NCBI RefSeq assembly: GCF_900090195.1
Contig: NZ_LT607803.1
Coordinates: 4,490,229-4,554,228 of the forward strand
DNA from: Variovorax sp. HW608
Lineage (GTDB): Bacteria > Pseudomonadota > Gammaproteobacteria > Burkholderiales > Burkholderiaceae_C
Direction of reading: 5' to 3'
Length of the DNA: 64,000 bases
Below, piece by piece: positions 8,511 through 17,026 of this stretch; within the stretch, counting starts at the first letter, position 1; every line of letters begins with the position of its first letter. Under the pieces are notes generated by a model that saw nothing but the letters and a program-made list of their open reading frames with translations, ran no database searches and had not been told where the DNA came from. The position numbers and the translations under genes were made by a program.

Positions 8511-9143
8511 ATGCAATTCAAGGATCGGCGTGATGCCGGCCGCCGGCTCGCCAAGGCGCTCGAGGCCTGGCGCGGGCGGTCCGATGTGCTGGTGCTGGCC
8601 CTGCCGCGCGGCGGCGTGCCGGTGGCTTGGGAAGTGGCGCAGGCGCTCGCTGCGCCGCTCGACGTGCTCGTGGTGCGCAAGCTGGGCTTCCCGGGCCAGG
8701 AGGAATTCGCGATGGGTGCGATCGCGTCGGGTGGCATCCGCGTGATGAGCGAACCCGAGGGCGCCTGGCCCGTATCGGAGCGACAGCTCGAAGCGATCGT
8801 CGCCCGCGAGCAGGCCGAGCTCACGCGGCGCGAACGGCGCTATCGCGCAGGCCGGCCCGCGCCCGAGATGACCGACCGGGTGCTGATCCTGGTCGACGAC
8901 GGCCTGGCCACGGGCGCGACGATGAGCGCCGCGGTGCAGGCGGCGCGAACGGCCAACCCGAAGCGGATCGTGGTCGCGGTGCCCGTGGCCTCGGTCGAGG
9001 CCGTCCAGATCGTGGGTGCGCTGGCCGACGAGGTGGTCTGCCCCTACACGCCCGCGCACTTCCGGGCGGTCGGCCTCTGGTATCAGGACTTCGGGCAGAC
9101 GAGCGACGAAGAGGTGGAAGCGCTGCTGTCCGGCGGCCCCTGA
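8511..9143 (+). CDS. phosphoribosyltransferase-family protein
   Basis: Type I phosphoribosyltransferase fold: the PRPP-binding motif appears as RVLILVDDGLATGATMSAA (about 124-142), preceded by ALPRGGVPV (about 30-38) and VVRKLGFPGQEEFAMGA. This subgroup is usually annotated as a predicted phosphoribosyltransferase, and its substrate is not known. It starts 22 nt after the receptor gene, with AAAGGAG before ATG, so the two probably share a transcript. The functional link between them is not clear. The gene converges on metK and its terminator. Confidence 0.88.
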   Translation: MQFKDRRDAGRRLAKALEAWRGRSDVLVLALPRGGVPVAWEVAQALAAPLDVLVVRKLGFPGQEEFAMGAIASGGIRVMSEPEGAWPVSERQLEAIVAREQAELTRRERRYRAGRPAPEMTDRVLILVDDGLATGATMSAAVQAARTANPKRIVVAVPVASVEAVQIVGALADEVVCPYTPAHFRAVGLWYQDFGQTSDEEVEALLSGGP

Positions 9144-9152
9144 GCCGCAATG

Positions 9153-9188
9153 AAAAAAGCCTGCGGATGCGGGAGCATCCACAGGCTT
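9153..9188 (-). terminator. intrinsic terminator of metK
   Basis: Stem arms at 9157-9170 and 9175-9188 (14 bp with one mismatch, GGGA loop) are followed on the minus strand by six T residues. It lies 26 nt after the metK stop, between convergent genes. On the plus strand the stem is not followed by a T-run, so it acts mainly on metK. Confidence 0.88.
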
Positions 9189-9213
9189 CGATGGCGGCGC
9201 CGCGCCGACGGCG

Positions 9214-10395
9214 TCAGCGGCCGGCGGCGGCGCGCAGGAGGGCGGCCTTGTCGGTGCGCTCCCAGGTGAACTCGGGCTCCTCGCGGCCGAAGTGGCCGTA
9301 CGCCGCGGTCTTGCTGTAGATCGGGCGCAGCAGGTCGAGCATCTGGATGATGCCCTTCGGACGCAGGTCGAAGTGCTCCTGCACCAGTTCGGCGATCTTC
9401 TCGTCGGGAATGACGCCCGTGCCTTCGGTGTAGACGGTCACGTTCATCGGGCGGGCCACGCCGATCGCGTAGGCGACCTGGATCTGGCACTGGCGCGCAA
9501 GGCCTGCGGCGACGATGTTCTTGGCCACGTAGCGCGCGGCGTAGGCGGCCGAGCGGTCCACCTTGCTCGGGTCCTTGCCCGAGAACGCGCCGCCGCCGTG
9601 CGGGCAGGCGCCGCCGTAGGTGTCGACGATGATCTTGCGGCCGGTGAGACCGCAATCGCCCTGCGGGCCGCCGATGACGAAGCGGCCGGTCGGGTTGATC
9701 AGGTACTTGGTCTCCTTCAGCCACTCCTTGGGGAGCACGGGCTTGATGATTTCCTCGACGACCGCCTCGATGAACGAGGACTTCATCTTGGTCGGCGTCT
9801 CGCTCTGGTCGGGGTGGTGCTGCGTCGAGAGCACGACGGTGTCGATGCTGTGCGGCTTGCCGTTGACATAGCGCATCGTGACCTGGCTCTTGGCATCGGG
9901 GCGCAGGAAGGGCAGGCGGCCGTCCTTGCGCAGCTGGGCCTGGCGCTCGACGAGGCGGTGCGCGTAGTAGATCGGCGCGGGCATCAGCTCGGGCGTTTCG
10001 TCGCAGGCGTAGCCGAACATCAGGCCCTGGTCGCCGGCGCCGGTGTTCAGGTGGTCGTCGCTCGCGTGGTCCACGCCCTGGGCGATGTCGTTGGACTGCT
10101 TGTCGTAGCAGACCATCACGGCGCAACCCTTGTAGTCGATACCGTAGTCGGTGTTGTCGTAGCCGATGCGCTTGATGGTGTCGCGCGCGACCTGGATGTA
10201 GTCGACATGCGCGTTGGTGGTGATCTCGCCGGCGAGGACCACGAGGCCGGTGTTGGTCAGCGTCTCCGCGGCGACGCGCGAGCGGGGGTCCTGGGCGAAG
10301 ATCGCGTCCAGGATCGCGTCCGAGATCTGGTCCGCGACCTTGTCGGGGTGGCCTTCGGAAACCGATTCGGAGGTGAAGAGAAAGTCGTTCGCCAT
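9214..10395 (-). CDS. metK: S-adenosylmethionine synthetase
   Basis: Makes S-adenosylmethionine from methionine and ATP in the cytoplasm. The 393-residue protein starts [19 protein letters not shown], with the methionine/ATP-binding GHPDK. It contains the ATP-binding [12 protein letters not shown] (about 119) and the P-loop-like [19 protein letters not shown]. An in-frame ATG five codons upstream exists, but MANDFLF is the family's usual start. The leader can fold so that the GGAG ribosome site is paired, which suggests translational control. It is divergent from the LpxL-type genes and ends at an intrinsic terminator. Confidence 0.98.
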   Translation of the reverse strand: MANDFLFTSESVSEGHPDKVADQISDAILDAIFAQDPRSRVAAETLTNTGLVVLAGEITTNAHVDYIQVARDTIKRIGYDNTDYGIDYKGCAVMVCYDKQSNDIAQGVDHASDDHLNTGAGDQGLMFGYACDETPELMPAPIYYAHRLVERQAQLRKDGRLPFLRPDAKSQVTMRYVNGKPHSIDTVVLSTQHHPDQSETPTKMKSSFIEAVVEEIIKPVLPKEWLKETKYLINPTGRFVIGGPQGDCGLTGRKIIVDTYGGACPHGGGAFSGKDPSKVDRSAAYAARYVAKNIVAAGLARQCQIQVAYAIGVARPMNVTVYTEGTGVIPDEKIAELVQEHFDLRPKGIIQMLDLLRPIYSKTAAYGHFGREEPEFTWERTDKAALLRAAAGR

Positions 10396-10401
10396 TCGAT
10401 G

Positions 10402-10447
10402 AAACTCCATGCAAGTTGGTTGGCGCGTTGCCAGCCTCGTGGAGCTT
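10402..10447 (-). promoter_or_regulatory. metK leader hairpin that sequesters the ribosome site
   Basis: On the transcript, AAGCUCCA (10447-10440) can pair with UGGAGUUU (10409-10402), eight pairs including one G-U, hiding the GGAG that lies 9 nt before the metK ATG. Inside, GGCUGGC (10436-10430) pairs with GCCAACC (10424-10418) with one mismatch around AACGC. The nested shape just before the start codon fits an on/off switch of translation. It does not match any SAM or SAH riboswitch consensus known to me. Confidence 0.45.
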
Positions 10448-10573
10448 TGGCGAACGCTTTAGCAGTTGGGTTTAACGTCGCCCTGCAAGTAGTTCCATAA
10501 CTCGGCGACAATCCGCATTCTATTCGAGCCGCGCCCTTGTTGCGCGCGCGCCATCTTTTCACCCCCTGTCTCG

Positions 10574-11464
10574 ATGATCACTTTGTTCCGATTGCTCGCG
10601 CGCGTGCCGCTGCCCTGGATGCATGCGATCGGCGGCTGCATCGGGTGGCTGGTCTGGTGGTTGGCGCCGGACTACCGGCGGCGGTTCAAGGAAAACGCGA
10701 AGGCCGCGGGCTTCACGCCGCAGCAGTACCGCCCGGCAATCGCCGCGGCGGGCCGGATGGTGGGGGAGCTTCCACTGGTCTGGTCGCGGCCAGAGGGGCA
10801 GAGCCTGCTGCCGCACATCGTGCGCTGGGACGGCATCGAGGAATTCGAGGCCGCGCTCGCGGCACGAAAGGGCGTGATCCTCGTGTCGCCGCACCTCGGC
10901 AGCTGGGAAACCTTCGGACAGGCGGTCGGCGAGCGCTTCTTCGAGACCTACGGACCGATCACCGCGCTCTTCCGGCCGGCGCGCAAGCGATTCATGGCGG
11001 ACCTGATCGCCGGTTCGCGCGACCGCCCCGGACTGCAGACCCTGCCCACCACCGTGGCCGGCGTGCGGGGCCTGATCCGCACCCTGCGCAGCGGCGGCTA
11101 CACCGGCATCCTGCCCGACCAGGTGCCGCCGCTCGGACAGGGCGTCTGGGCGCCGTTCTTCGGCCGCCCCGCCTACACGATGACGCTGCTGCCGCGCCTC
11201 GCGCAGCAGACCGGCGCACGCGTCTTCCTGGGCGTGTGCGAGCGGCTGCCGCGCGGCGCGGGCTATGCGATTCGCTTCGAGCCCTTCGACGGCACAGCGA
11301 TGAGCGACCCCAAAGCCACGCCCGAGGCCGCCGCGACCGCGATGAACGAGGGCATCGAGCGCCTGATCCGCAGCCTCCCCGGCCAGTATGTCTGGGACTA
11401 CGCGCGCTACAAAGAGCCGCGCGAAGAGGTCGTGACGGCCGACAGCCCGAAGGGTGTCGCATGA
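10574..11464 (+). CDS. LpxL/HtrB-family acyltransferase, first copy
   Basis: Lysophospholipid acyltransferase family as in late lipid A acylation, which uses acyl-ACP at the inner membrane. The 296-residue protein has an N-terminal hydrophobic segment (about 15-32) and the catalytic box as SPHLGSWETF (His about 108), an HX4E form. Later family features are GILPDQVPP and FFGRPAYTMTL. It is transcribed divergently from metK and is followed by a second family member with an ATGA overlap. Which acyl chain and position it serves cannot be read from sequence. Confidence 0.9.
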   Translation: MITLFRLLARVPLPWMHAIGGCIGWLVWWLAPDYRRRFKENAKAAGFTPQQYRPAIAAAGRMVGELPLVWSRPEGQSLLPHIVRWDGIEEFEAALAARKGVILVSPHLGSWETFGQAVGERFFETYGPITALFRPARKRFMADLIAGSRDRPGLQTLPTTVAGVRGLIRTLRSGGYTGILPDQVPPLGQGVWAPFFGRPAYTMTLLPRLAQQTGARVFLGVCERLPRGAGYAIRFEPFDGTAMSDPKATPEAAATAMNEGIERLIRSLPGQYVWDYARYKEPREEVVTADSPKGVA

Positions 11465-12345
11465 GCCTCACGTCGCGACTCGGCATCGGCTTCATGCGCG
11501 CCCTGGCCCGCGTGCCGCTGCCCCTGGTGCGCGGTTTCGGCGCCGCGCTGGGGCCGGTCCTGTACCTGCTCGCCAAGCCTCGCCGGCGTGTCGTCGATGC
11601 CAATCTGGCGTTGTGCTTTCCCGAGAAATCGGCCGCCGAGCGCAGTCGCATCGCGCGCGAGACCTTCGTCTACGTCGCCCAGTCGTGGCTCGACCGAAGC
11701 TGGCTCTGGCACGCCCCCGAAGAGGTGGTGGCCAGCCGCCTGAAGGTCGTGGGATGCGCGAGCGAGATCGACGCGCTCATCAACGGTGACGAGCCGACCA
11801 TCCTGTTCGCGCCCCACTTCTACGGGCTGGATGCAGCGGCCACGGGGCTCACGATGCGAACCGCGCGCCCCTCCACCACCATCTACACGACCCAGCGCGA
11901 TCCGATGATCGACGAATGGGTCGGCGAAGGCCGCAGGCGCTTCGGCAACGTGACGACCCTGAATCGCGTCGACGGCATCAAGCCGATCGTCGCGGGGCTA
12001 CGCAAGGGCGGTTTGCTGTACCTGCTCCCCGACATGGACTTCGGTCGCGACCAGACCGTGTTCGTGCCGTTCTATGGCGTGCAGGCGGCGACCATGCCGT
12101 CGCTGTCGCGTTTCGCCCGGCTGGGTCGCGCGAGAGTGGTGCCGGTGATCTCGAGGCTCGTCGAGGGCGGCTACGAGATCGAGCTGCTGCCGGCATGGAA
12201 GGACTTCCCGACCGATGACGTGATGGCCGACACCGCCCTCATGAACAAGCGGCTCGAGCAGTACATCGACACCATGCCCTCGCAGTACTACTGGGTGCAC
12301 CGGCGCTTCAAGACGCGCCCCGAGGGCGAGCCCTCCATTTACTGA
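11461..12345 (+). CDS. LpxL/HtrB-family acyltransferase, second copy
   Basis: A paralogue of the preceding gene, 294 residues, starting MSLTSRLGIGFMRALARVPL. The catalytic box is APHFYGLDAA, an HX4D motif, and LPDMDFGRDQTVFVPFYGV matches the LPDQ/FFG region of the family. It ends DTMPSQYYWVHRRFKTRP, the conserved Y-W-x-H-R-R-F-K-T-R tail of LpxL proteins. ATG overlaps the upstream stop (ATGA), so the pair is translationally coupled. It likely adds a secondary acyl chain to lipid A; the two copies may differ in position or chain preference. Its 3' end overlaps the convergent hydrolase gene by 7 bp. Confidence 0.92.
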   Translation: MSLTSRLGIGFMRALARVPLPLVRGFGAALGPVLYLLAKPRRRVVDANLALCFPEKSAAERSRIARETFVYVAQSWLDRSWLWHAPEEVVASRLKVVGCASEIDALINGDEPTILFAPHFYGLDAAATGLTMRTARPSTTIYTTQRDPMIDEWVGEGRRRFGNVTTLNRVDGIKPIVAGLRKGGLLYLLPDMDFGRDQTVFVPFYGVQAATMPSLSRFARLGRARVVPVISRLVEGGYEIELLPAWKDFPTDDVMADTALMNKRLEQYIDTMPSQYYWVHRRFKTRPEGEPSIY

Positions 12346-13250
12346 GTCCGGGCCAGGAAGGCCTTGATCTCGCCGGCGACGAGGTCCGGTTGCTCATGCA
12401 CGATCCAGTGCGTCGCACCCGGAACCTTCCGGATGTCGATGTTGGGGACGTACGCTTCGAGCCCTTGCAAAAGGCCCGGCAGCAGCGCCACGTCGTCGAG
12501 CGCCCACAGCACCAGCGTGGGCACGGTGATTGTGAGGCGTTCCATCGGGAGCATCGGAATCTGGGCGGTCTGGCCGGGCATCGCCGGTTTCAGCGGCGTG
12601 ATGCGGTAGAGATTGCATCCGCCAGTGAGCCCGGCTCGCCAGATTTCCCGGTATTGATCCTTCACTGGCTCGGTCAGCCAGCCGTAGCCCTCGGGCCCGG
12701 CCTTCATCCGCTCGAAGAAGGTCCACATGCGCCGGAAGTCATCCTCGGCCAGCAGGGCCTCGGCGTCGGGCCGCGCGAGGAAGTTCATGTAGGCGCTCGC
12801 GGCCTGTTGCGCCGGACTGTTCAGCAGTTCGCGCGCGAAGGTGCCGGGGTGCGGGGAATTGATGATGACCAGCCGGCCGAGCCGGTCGGCGTGCTGGTTC
12901 GCGTAGCCCCATCCGAAGGCGCCGCCCCAGTCGTGCGCCACGAGCACCTCGATCCGGCCTTGCGCGTTCTCACTCGCGGCGAGTTCGGCGACGTCCTGCA
13001 CCAGCAGATGCGGGCGGTAGGCCGCTGCTTCGGCGGGCGAACTCGACTTCTCGAATCCGCGCAGGTTCGGCGCGACGCACCGGAAGCCGCCGTTCTCGGG
13101 CCGCGCGAAATGCTCGAGCAGTTCGTCCCAGATGAACGCGGCTTCGGGGAAGCCGTGCAGGAACATCATCAGCGGACGTCCCGCGGCGCCCGTCGCGCGG
13201 CAGCTGAGGGTGGTGCCGTTGGGCAATGCGCGGGTGAAAGTCTCGATCAC
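12339..13250 (-). CDS. alpha/beta hydrolase, epoxide hydrolase-like
   Basis: A 303-residue alpha/beta-fold hydrolase. HGFPEAAFIWDEL gives the oxyanion-hole HGFP, VAHDWGGAFGWGYA holds an Asp nucleophile as in epoxide hydrolases and haloacetate dehalogenases, and GATHWIVHEQP holds the catalytic His. The Asp nucleophile separates it from lipase/esterase members with Ser. The substrate is unknown. No signal peptide, so cytoplasmic. It is 51 nt downstream of engB on the same strand but likely an independent function. Confidence 0.85.
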   Translation of the reverse strand: MIETFTRALPNGTTLSCRATGAAGRPLMMFLHGFPEAAFIWDELLEHFARPENGGFRCVAPNLRGFEKSSSPAEAAAYRPHLLVQDVAELAASENAQGRIEVLVAHDWGGAFGWGYANQHADRLGRLVIINSPHPGTFARELLNSPAQQAASAYMNFLARPDAEALLAEDDFRRMWTFFERMKAGPEGYGWLTEPVKDQYREIWRAGLTGGCNLYRITPLKPAMPGQTAQIPMLPMERLTITVPTLVLWALDDVALLPGLLQGLEAYVPNIDIRKVPGATHWIVHEQPDLVAGEIKAFLARTQ

Positions 13251-13301
13251 GGGTCGTCTCCTTGGTTGCTCTTGCGGATGAGGCGCCCGGTGACCGCGGA
13301 T

Positions 13302-14039
13302 TCAGTCTCCTGGGGCTGCCGGCTCCGTCTCGCCTGTCTGGCCGGGTTCTTCCGGGTGGGTCCAGCGCCACAGCAGTTCGGCCGCCTCGTCGACGCCCTG
13401 CAGCTTCAGCGCGGAGAACAGTTTGACCTCTCCGCCGCCGGCCTGCAGTCGCACGATGGACAGCACCTTGGCGCCTTCCGAGCGGGTCAGCTTGTCGGCC
13501 TTGGTGAGCAGCACGAGGAACTTGAGGCCCTGCTCGACGCGCGGGCGGATCACCTCGAGCAGGATCTCGTCGAGTTCGGTCAGGCCATGCCGCGGATCGC
13601 ACATCAGCACCACGCCGCGCAGGGTCTCGCGCGTCATCAGGTAGTTGCCCATCACGCGCTGCCAGCGCAGCTTGGCCTCGCGCGGAACCGCCGCATAGCC
13701 GTAGCCCGGGAGGTCGGCGAGCACCGCATCGTCGACCTTCTGCTTGCCGACGCCGAACAGGTTGATGTGTTGCGTGCGTCCCGGCGTCTTCGACGCGAAG
13801 GCCAGGCGGGTCTGCTGCGTGAGCGTGTTGATCGCGGTGGACTTGCCCGCGTTGGAGCGGCCGACGAAGGCGATTTCCGGCAGCTCGAGCTGCGGCAGGT
13901 GCTCGAGCTGCGGCGCGCTCGTGAGGAAATGGGCGGTGTGCAGCCAGCCGCGCGCGGTGCGGAAGCGCTCGGCCAGCGCCGGGTCGACGGCGGATCGGGT
14001 GCGGAAGGGGGCGGCCGGCTTGCGCGGCGGGGTGGTCAT
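13302..14039 (-). CDS. engB: ribosome-biogenesis GTPase EngB (YihA/YsxC)
   Basis: An essential GTPase needed for assembly of the large ribosomal subunit. G-motifs are in order: G1 GRSNAGKS (60-67), G2 around KTPGRTQHINLF, G3 DLPGYGYA, and G4 TKADKL. The 245-residue length includes a typical N-terminal extension and a variable C-terminal tail. It is divergent from the cytochrome c4 gene, with which it shares overlapping -10 boxes. AGGAAAG lies 8 nt before the ATG. Confidence 0.97.
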   Translation of the reverse strand: MTTPPRKPAAPFRTRSAVDPALAERFRTARGWLHTAHFLTSAPQLEHLPQLELPEIAFVGRSNAGKSTAINTLTQQTRLAFASKTPGRTQHINLFGVGKQKVDDAVLADLPGYGYAAVPREAKLRWQRVMGNYLMTRETLRGVVLMCDPRHGLTELDEILLEVIRPRVEQGLKFLVLLTKADKLTRSEGAKVLSIVRLQAGGGEVKLFSALKLQGVDEAAELLWRWTHPEEPGQTGETEPAAPGD

Positions 14040-14064
14040 TGATGGGCTTTCCTAGCGGGGCGCC

Positions 14065-14074
14065 ATTGTAGAAT
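14065..14074. promoter_or_regulatory. overlapping divergent -10 boxes, engB and cytochrome c4
   Basis: The decamer ATTGTAGAAT reads TACAAT on the minus strand (14070-14065, toward engB) and TAGAAT on the plus strand (14069-14074, toward cytochrome c4). Each matches TATAAT at five of six bases. No convincing -35 was found for either. If both are used, the two polymerases cannot bind together. Confidence 0.45.
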
Positions 14075-14109
14075 CGCCGGGTTTTGCGCCATAAATTCGA
14101 GCCCCCGAT

Positions 14110-14778
14110 ATGAAGTTGTTTGCCAATTTTCTGCTTGCGGCCCTTCTGAGCGCCGTCGTCAACGTCGGCTTTGCGGCCGACGAGCAAACCGAAAAGCCGG
14201 CCGCTGCGGCGCCCGCCAAGAAGCCCGACCCGGCCAAAGGCGAAGCACTCTTCACCACGGCGCCTCCGAATGGCGCGGCCTGCGCTTCCTGCCACAACGC
14301 AGACGGCAACTCCGCGATCGCGACCAACCCCAAGCTCGCGCAGCAGCATCCCGAATACATCTTCAAGCAGCTCCAGGACTTCCAGTCCGGCAAGCGCAAG
14401 AGCGCCATCATGAAGCCGATGGTGGCCTCGCTGTCCGAGGAAGACATGCGCAACATCGCCTGGTTCGTGGGCTCGAAGAAGGTCAAGACCGGTTTCGCCA
14501 AGGAAAAGGACCTCGTCACGCTCGGCGAGAAGATCTTCCGCGGCGGCCTGGCCGATCGCCAGATCCCCGCATGTGCCGGCTGCCACAGCCCGGACGGCGC
14601 AGGCATTCCGTCGCAGTACCCGCGTCTGGGCGGCCAGCATGCCGACTACACGGTGCAGCAGCTAACCCTGTTCCGCGACGGCGCCCGCCAGAATTCGCCC
14701 CAGATGACCGGCGTGACCGCCAAGCTCAGCGACCGCGAGATCAAGGCCGTGGCCGACTACATCGCCGGGCTGCGATGA
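14110..14778 (+). CDS. dihaem cytochrome c4
   Basis: A periplasmic electron carrier with two CXXCH haem sites, CASCH (58-62) and CAGCH (155-159), in two similar ~90-residue domains. Each domain has a distal Met candidate (KPMVASLSEEDMRNIA and SPQMTGVTAKLSDREIKA). The N-terminus MKLFANFLLAALLSAVVNVG with FAA-D is a Sec signal peptide. Length 222 is typical of c4. It precedes resB/ccsB, the haem-attachment machinery, which this protein needs. An intrinsic terminator follows, so resB likely has its own promoter or depends on read-through. Confidence 0.95.
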   Translation: MKLFANFLLAALLSAVVNVGFAADEQTEKPAAAAPAKKPDPAKGEALFTTAPPNGAACASCHNADGNSAIATNPKLAQQHPEYIFKQLQDFQSGKRKSAIMKPMVASLSEEDMRNIAWFVGSKKVKTGFAKEKDLVTLGEKIFRGGLADRQIPACAGCHSPDGAGIPSQYPRLGGQHADYTVQQLTLFRDGARQNSPQMTGVTAKLSDREIKAVADYIAGLR

Positions 14779-14826
14779 ATCCCCGCGGCTCGCCCGTGAA
14801 CTAACCGCCGATAACAAACCCCAAAC

Positions 14827-14862
14827 AGGCGGGCCGATCCAGCGAGGATGGCCCGCCTTTTT
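14827..14862 (+). terminator. intrinsic terminator after cytochrome c4
   Basis: Arms AGGCGGGCC (14827-14835) and GGCCCGCCT (14850-14858) form a 9-bp stem with a 14-nt loop followed by a run of five T. It lies 48 nt after the cytochrome c4 stop and 22 nt before the resB start, so it separates the two genes or attenuates read-through. Confidence 0.85.
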
Positions 14863-14884
14863 GCTTTTCGAGAGTTCGCTTTTC

Positions 14885-17026
14885 ATGTCGGTCTACACCC
14901 ACGGTCTTCGAGTCCATCACGGTCCCCGCGCGGCCCGTGCGGCGGTGGAGCTGCTTTCGTCGATGCGCTTCGCGATCGCGTTGCTGACCGTCATCTGCAT
15001 CGCGTCGATCATCGGCACCGTGCTCAAGCAGCATGAGCCGATCAACAACTACATCAACCAGTTCGGGCCGTTCTGGGCCGAGCTCTTCCAGACCGCGCGG
15101 CTCGATTCGGTCTACAGCGCCTGGTGGTTCCTGCTGATCCTGGCGTTCCTGGTGATCAGCACCTCGCTGTGCATCGCACGCAACACACCGCGGATCGTCG
15201 CGGACCTGCGCACCTACAAGGAAGGCATCCGCGCGCAGAGCCTGCGGGCCTTCGGGCAGCGCGCCGAAACGGTTCTTGCCGAGACGCCCGACGGCGCGGC
15301 CAATCGCATCGGGCAGCTTCTGGCGAGCGGCGGATGGAAGGTCAAGCTGCAGCACCGGGAGGGCGAAGGCTGGATGGTCGCGGCGCGCGCGGGTGGTGCG
15401 CACAAGCTCGGTTACATCGCGGCGCACGGCGCGATCGTGCTGGTGTGCCTGGGCGGCCTGCTCGATGGCGACCTGATCGTGCGCGCGCAGACCTGGTTCA
15501 ACGGCAAGAGCATCTACACGGGCGGCGGGCTGATCGCCGACGTGCCGCCCCAGCACCGCCTGTCGCCGAACAACCCGACCTTCCGCGGCAACATCCTGGT
15601 GCCCGAAGGCGGGCAGTCGGCGGTCGCGATCCTCAACCAGTCGGACGGCGTGCTGCTGCAGGAACTGCCGTTCTCGATCGAGCTGAAGAAGTTCATCGTC
15701 GACTACTACTCGACCGGCATGCCCAAGCTGTTCGCGAGCGAAGTCGTGCTGCACGACCGCGAGACCGGCGCACAGGTCCCGGCACGCATCGAGGTGAACC
15801 ATCCGGCGAGCTACAAGGGCATCGAGATCTACCAGTCGAGCTTCGACGACGGCGGTTCGAGCGTGAAGCTCAAGGCCGTTCCGATGGCCGCGGCCGCCAA
15901 GCCCTTCGAGGTCGAGGGCATCATCGGCAACAGCAGCGAGATCACCAACGGCACCGACCGCCTCACGCTCGAATACACCGCGCTGCGCGTGATCAACGTC
16001 GAGAACTTCGGTGAAGCCGCGGGCGGCCCGATGACCAGCGGCGCCGACGTGCGCAAGGTCGACCTGCGCGGCGAACTCGAATCGCGGCTGGGCGCCGCCA
16101 ACAAGACGAACAGGCCGAAGGTGCTGCGCAACATCGGGCCCAGCATCGGCTACAAGCTGCGCGATGCGGCAGGGCAGGCGCGCGAATTCCAGAACTACAT
16201 GGTGCCGGTCGACACCGGCGACGGTCAGCCGGTGTTCCTGCTCGGCGTGCGCGAGCGGCCGGACGAGCCCTTCCGCTACCTCCGCGTCCCGGCCGACGAC
16301 AAGGGCTCGATGGACGACTTCGTGCGCATGCGCGATACGCTGGCGGACGGCGCTGCGCGGGCGCGCGCCATCGACCGCTACATCGCGCGCGCGACCGACC
16401 CCAAGCGGCCGGAGCTCGCCGAGCAGCTTCGCGCGTCGGCCGGTCGCGCCCTCGCGCTCTTTGCCGGCGCGGAGCGCGCCAAGGCCAACGCGGTCAGCAC
16501 CGGCGGCTGGCAGGCCATTGCCGAGTTCATGGAGGCCAATGTGCCGGAAGGCGAGCGCGAGCGCGCCGGCGCGGTGCTGGTGCGCATCCTCAACGACGTG
16601 CTCTTCGAGGTGCTCAACGTGAGCCGCGAGAAGGCCGGCCTGGCGGCGCTGCCCGCCGATGAAAAGACGCAGGCCTATCTCACGCAGGCGGTGCTGGCGA
16701 TCAGCGATGCGCACTTCTACCCGGCGCCGGTGGCGATGCTGCTGACGGACTTCAAGCAGGTGCAGGCCAGCGTCTTCCAGGTGGCGCGTGCCCCCGGCAA
16801 GAACATCGTCTATTTGGGGTGTTTGTTGCTGATCATCGGCATTTTTGCCATGCTCTACATCCGCGAGCGCCGGCTCTGGGTGTGGCTCGCGAAGGACGAC
16901 ACATCCGCGGATGGCACCGCGGCCACCATGGCTTTCTCGGTCAACCGCAAGACCATGGACAGCGATCGTGAATTCGAGCACCTCAAGGACAAGCTGCTCG
17001 CCATCAGGAAAGACACCGCGCCATGA
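14885..17026 (+). CDS. resB: cytochrome c biogenesis protein ResB
   Basis: Part of the system II (Ccs) haem-attachment pathway: with CcsB it moves haem outward and presents it to apocytochrome c in the periplasm. The 713-residue protein begins with MSVYTHGLRVHHGPRAARAA and has N-terminal membrane helices (about 35-55 and 80-100: LLTVICIASIIGTVLKQHEP, WWFLLILAFLVISTSLCIA). A third is near 175, then a large periplasmic domain and a last helix (NIVYLGCLLLIIGIFAMLY). Start chosen at ATG 14885; upstream in-frame codons lie within the terminator. ATGA overlap with ccsB. Confidence 0.95.
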   Translation: MSVYTHGLRVHHGPRAARAAVELLSSMRFAIALLTVICIASIIGTVLKQHEPINNYINQFGPFWAELFQTARLDSVYSAWWFLLILAFLVISTSLCIARNTPRIVADLRTYKEGIRAQSLRAFGQRAETVLAETPDGAANRIGQLLASGGWKVKLQHREGEGWMVAARAGGAHKLGYIAAHGAIVLVCLGGLLDGDLIVRAQTWFNGKSIYTGGGLIADVPPQHRLSPNNPTFRGNILVPEGGQSAVAILNQSDGVLLQELPFSIELKKFIVDYYSTGMPKLFASEVVLHDRETGAQVPARIEVNHPASYKGIEIYQSSFDDGGSSVKLKAVPMAAAAKPFEVEGIIGNSSEITNGTDRLTLEYTALRVINVENFGEAAGGPMTSGADVRKVDLRGELESRLGAANKTNRPKVLRNIGPSIGYKLRDAAGQAREFQNYMVPVDTGDGQPVFLLGVRERPDEPFRYLRVPADDKGSMDDFVRMRDTLADGAARARAIDRYIARATDPKRPELAEQLRASAGRALALFAGAERAKANAVSTGGWQAIAEFMEANVPEGERERAGAVLVRILNDVLFEVLNVSREKAGLAALPADEKTQAYLTQAVLAISDAHFYPAPVAMLLTDFKQVQASVFQVARAPGKNIVYLGCLLLIIGIFAMLYIRERRLWVWLAKDDTSADGTAATMAFSVNRKTMDSDREFEHLKDKLLAIRKDTAP

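Noticed and set aside
5804..8824. A 1006-codon minus-strand frame covering the TonB receptor and the phosphoribosyltransferase
   Set aside because: Low-complexity shadow translation; it crosses three real genes with clear motifs on other frames.
10396..10573. A known SAM or SAH riboswitch before metK
   Set aside because: None of the consensus cores I know could be found; only the unnamed nested hairpin was kept.
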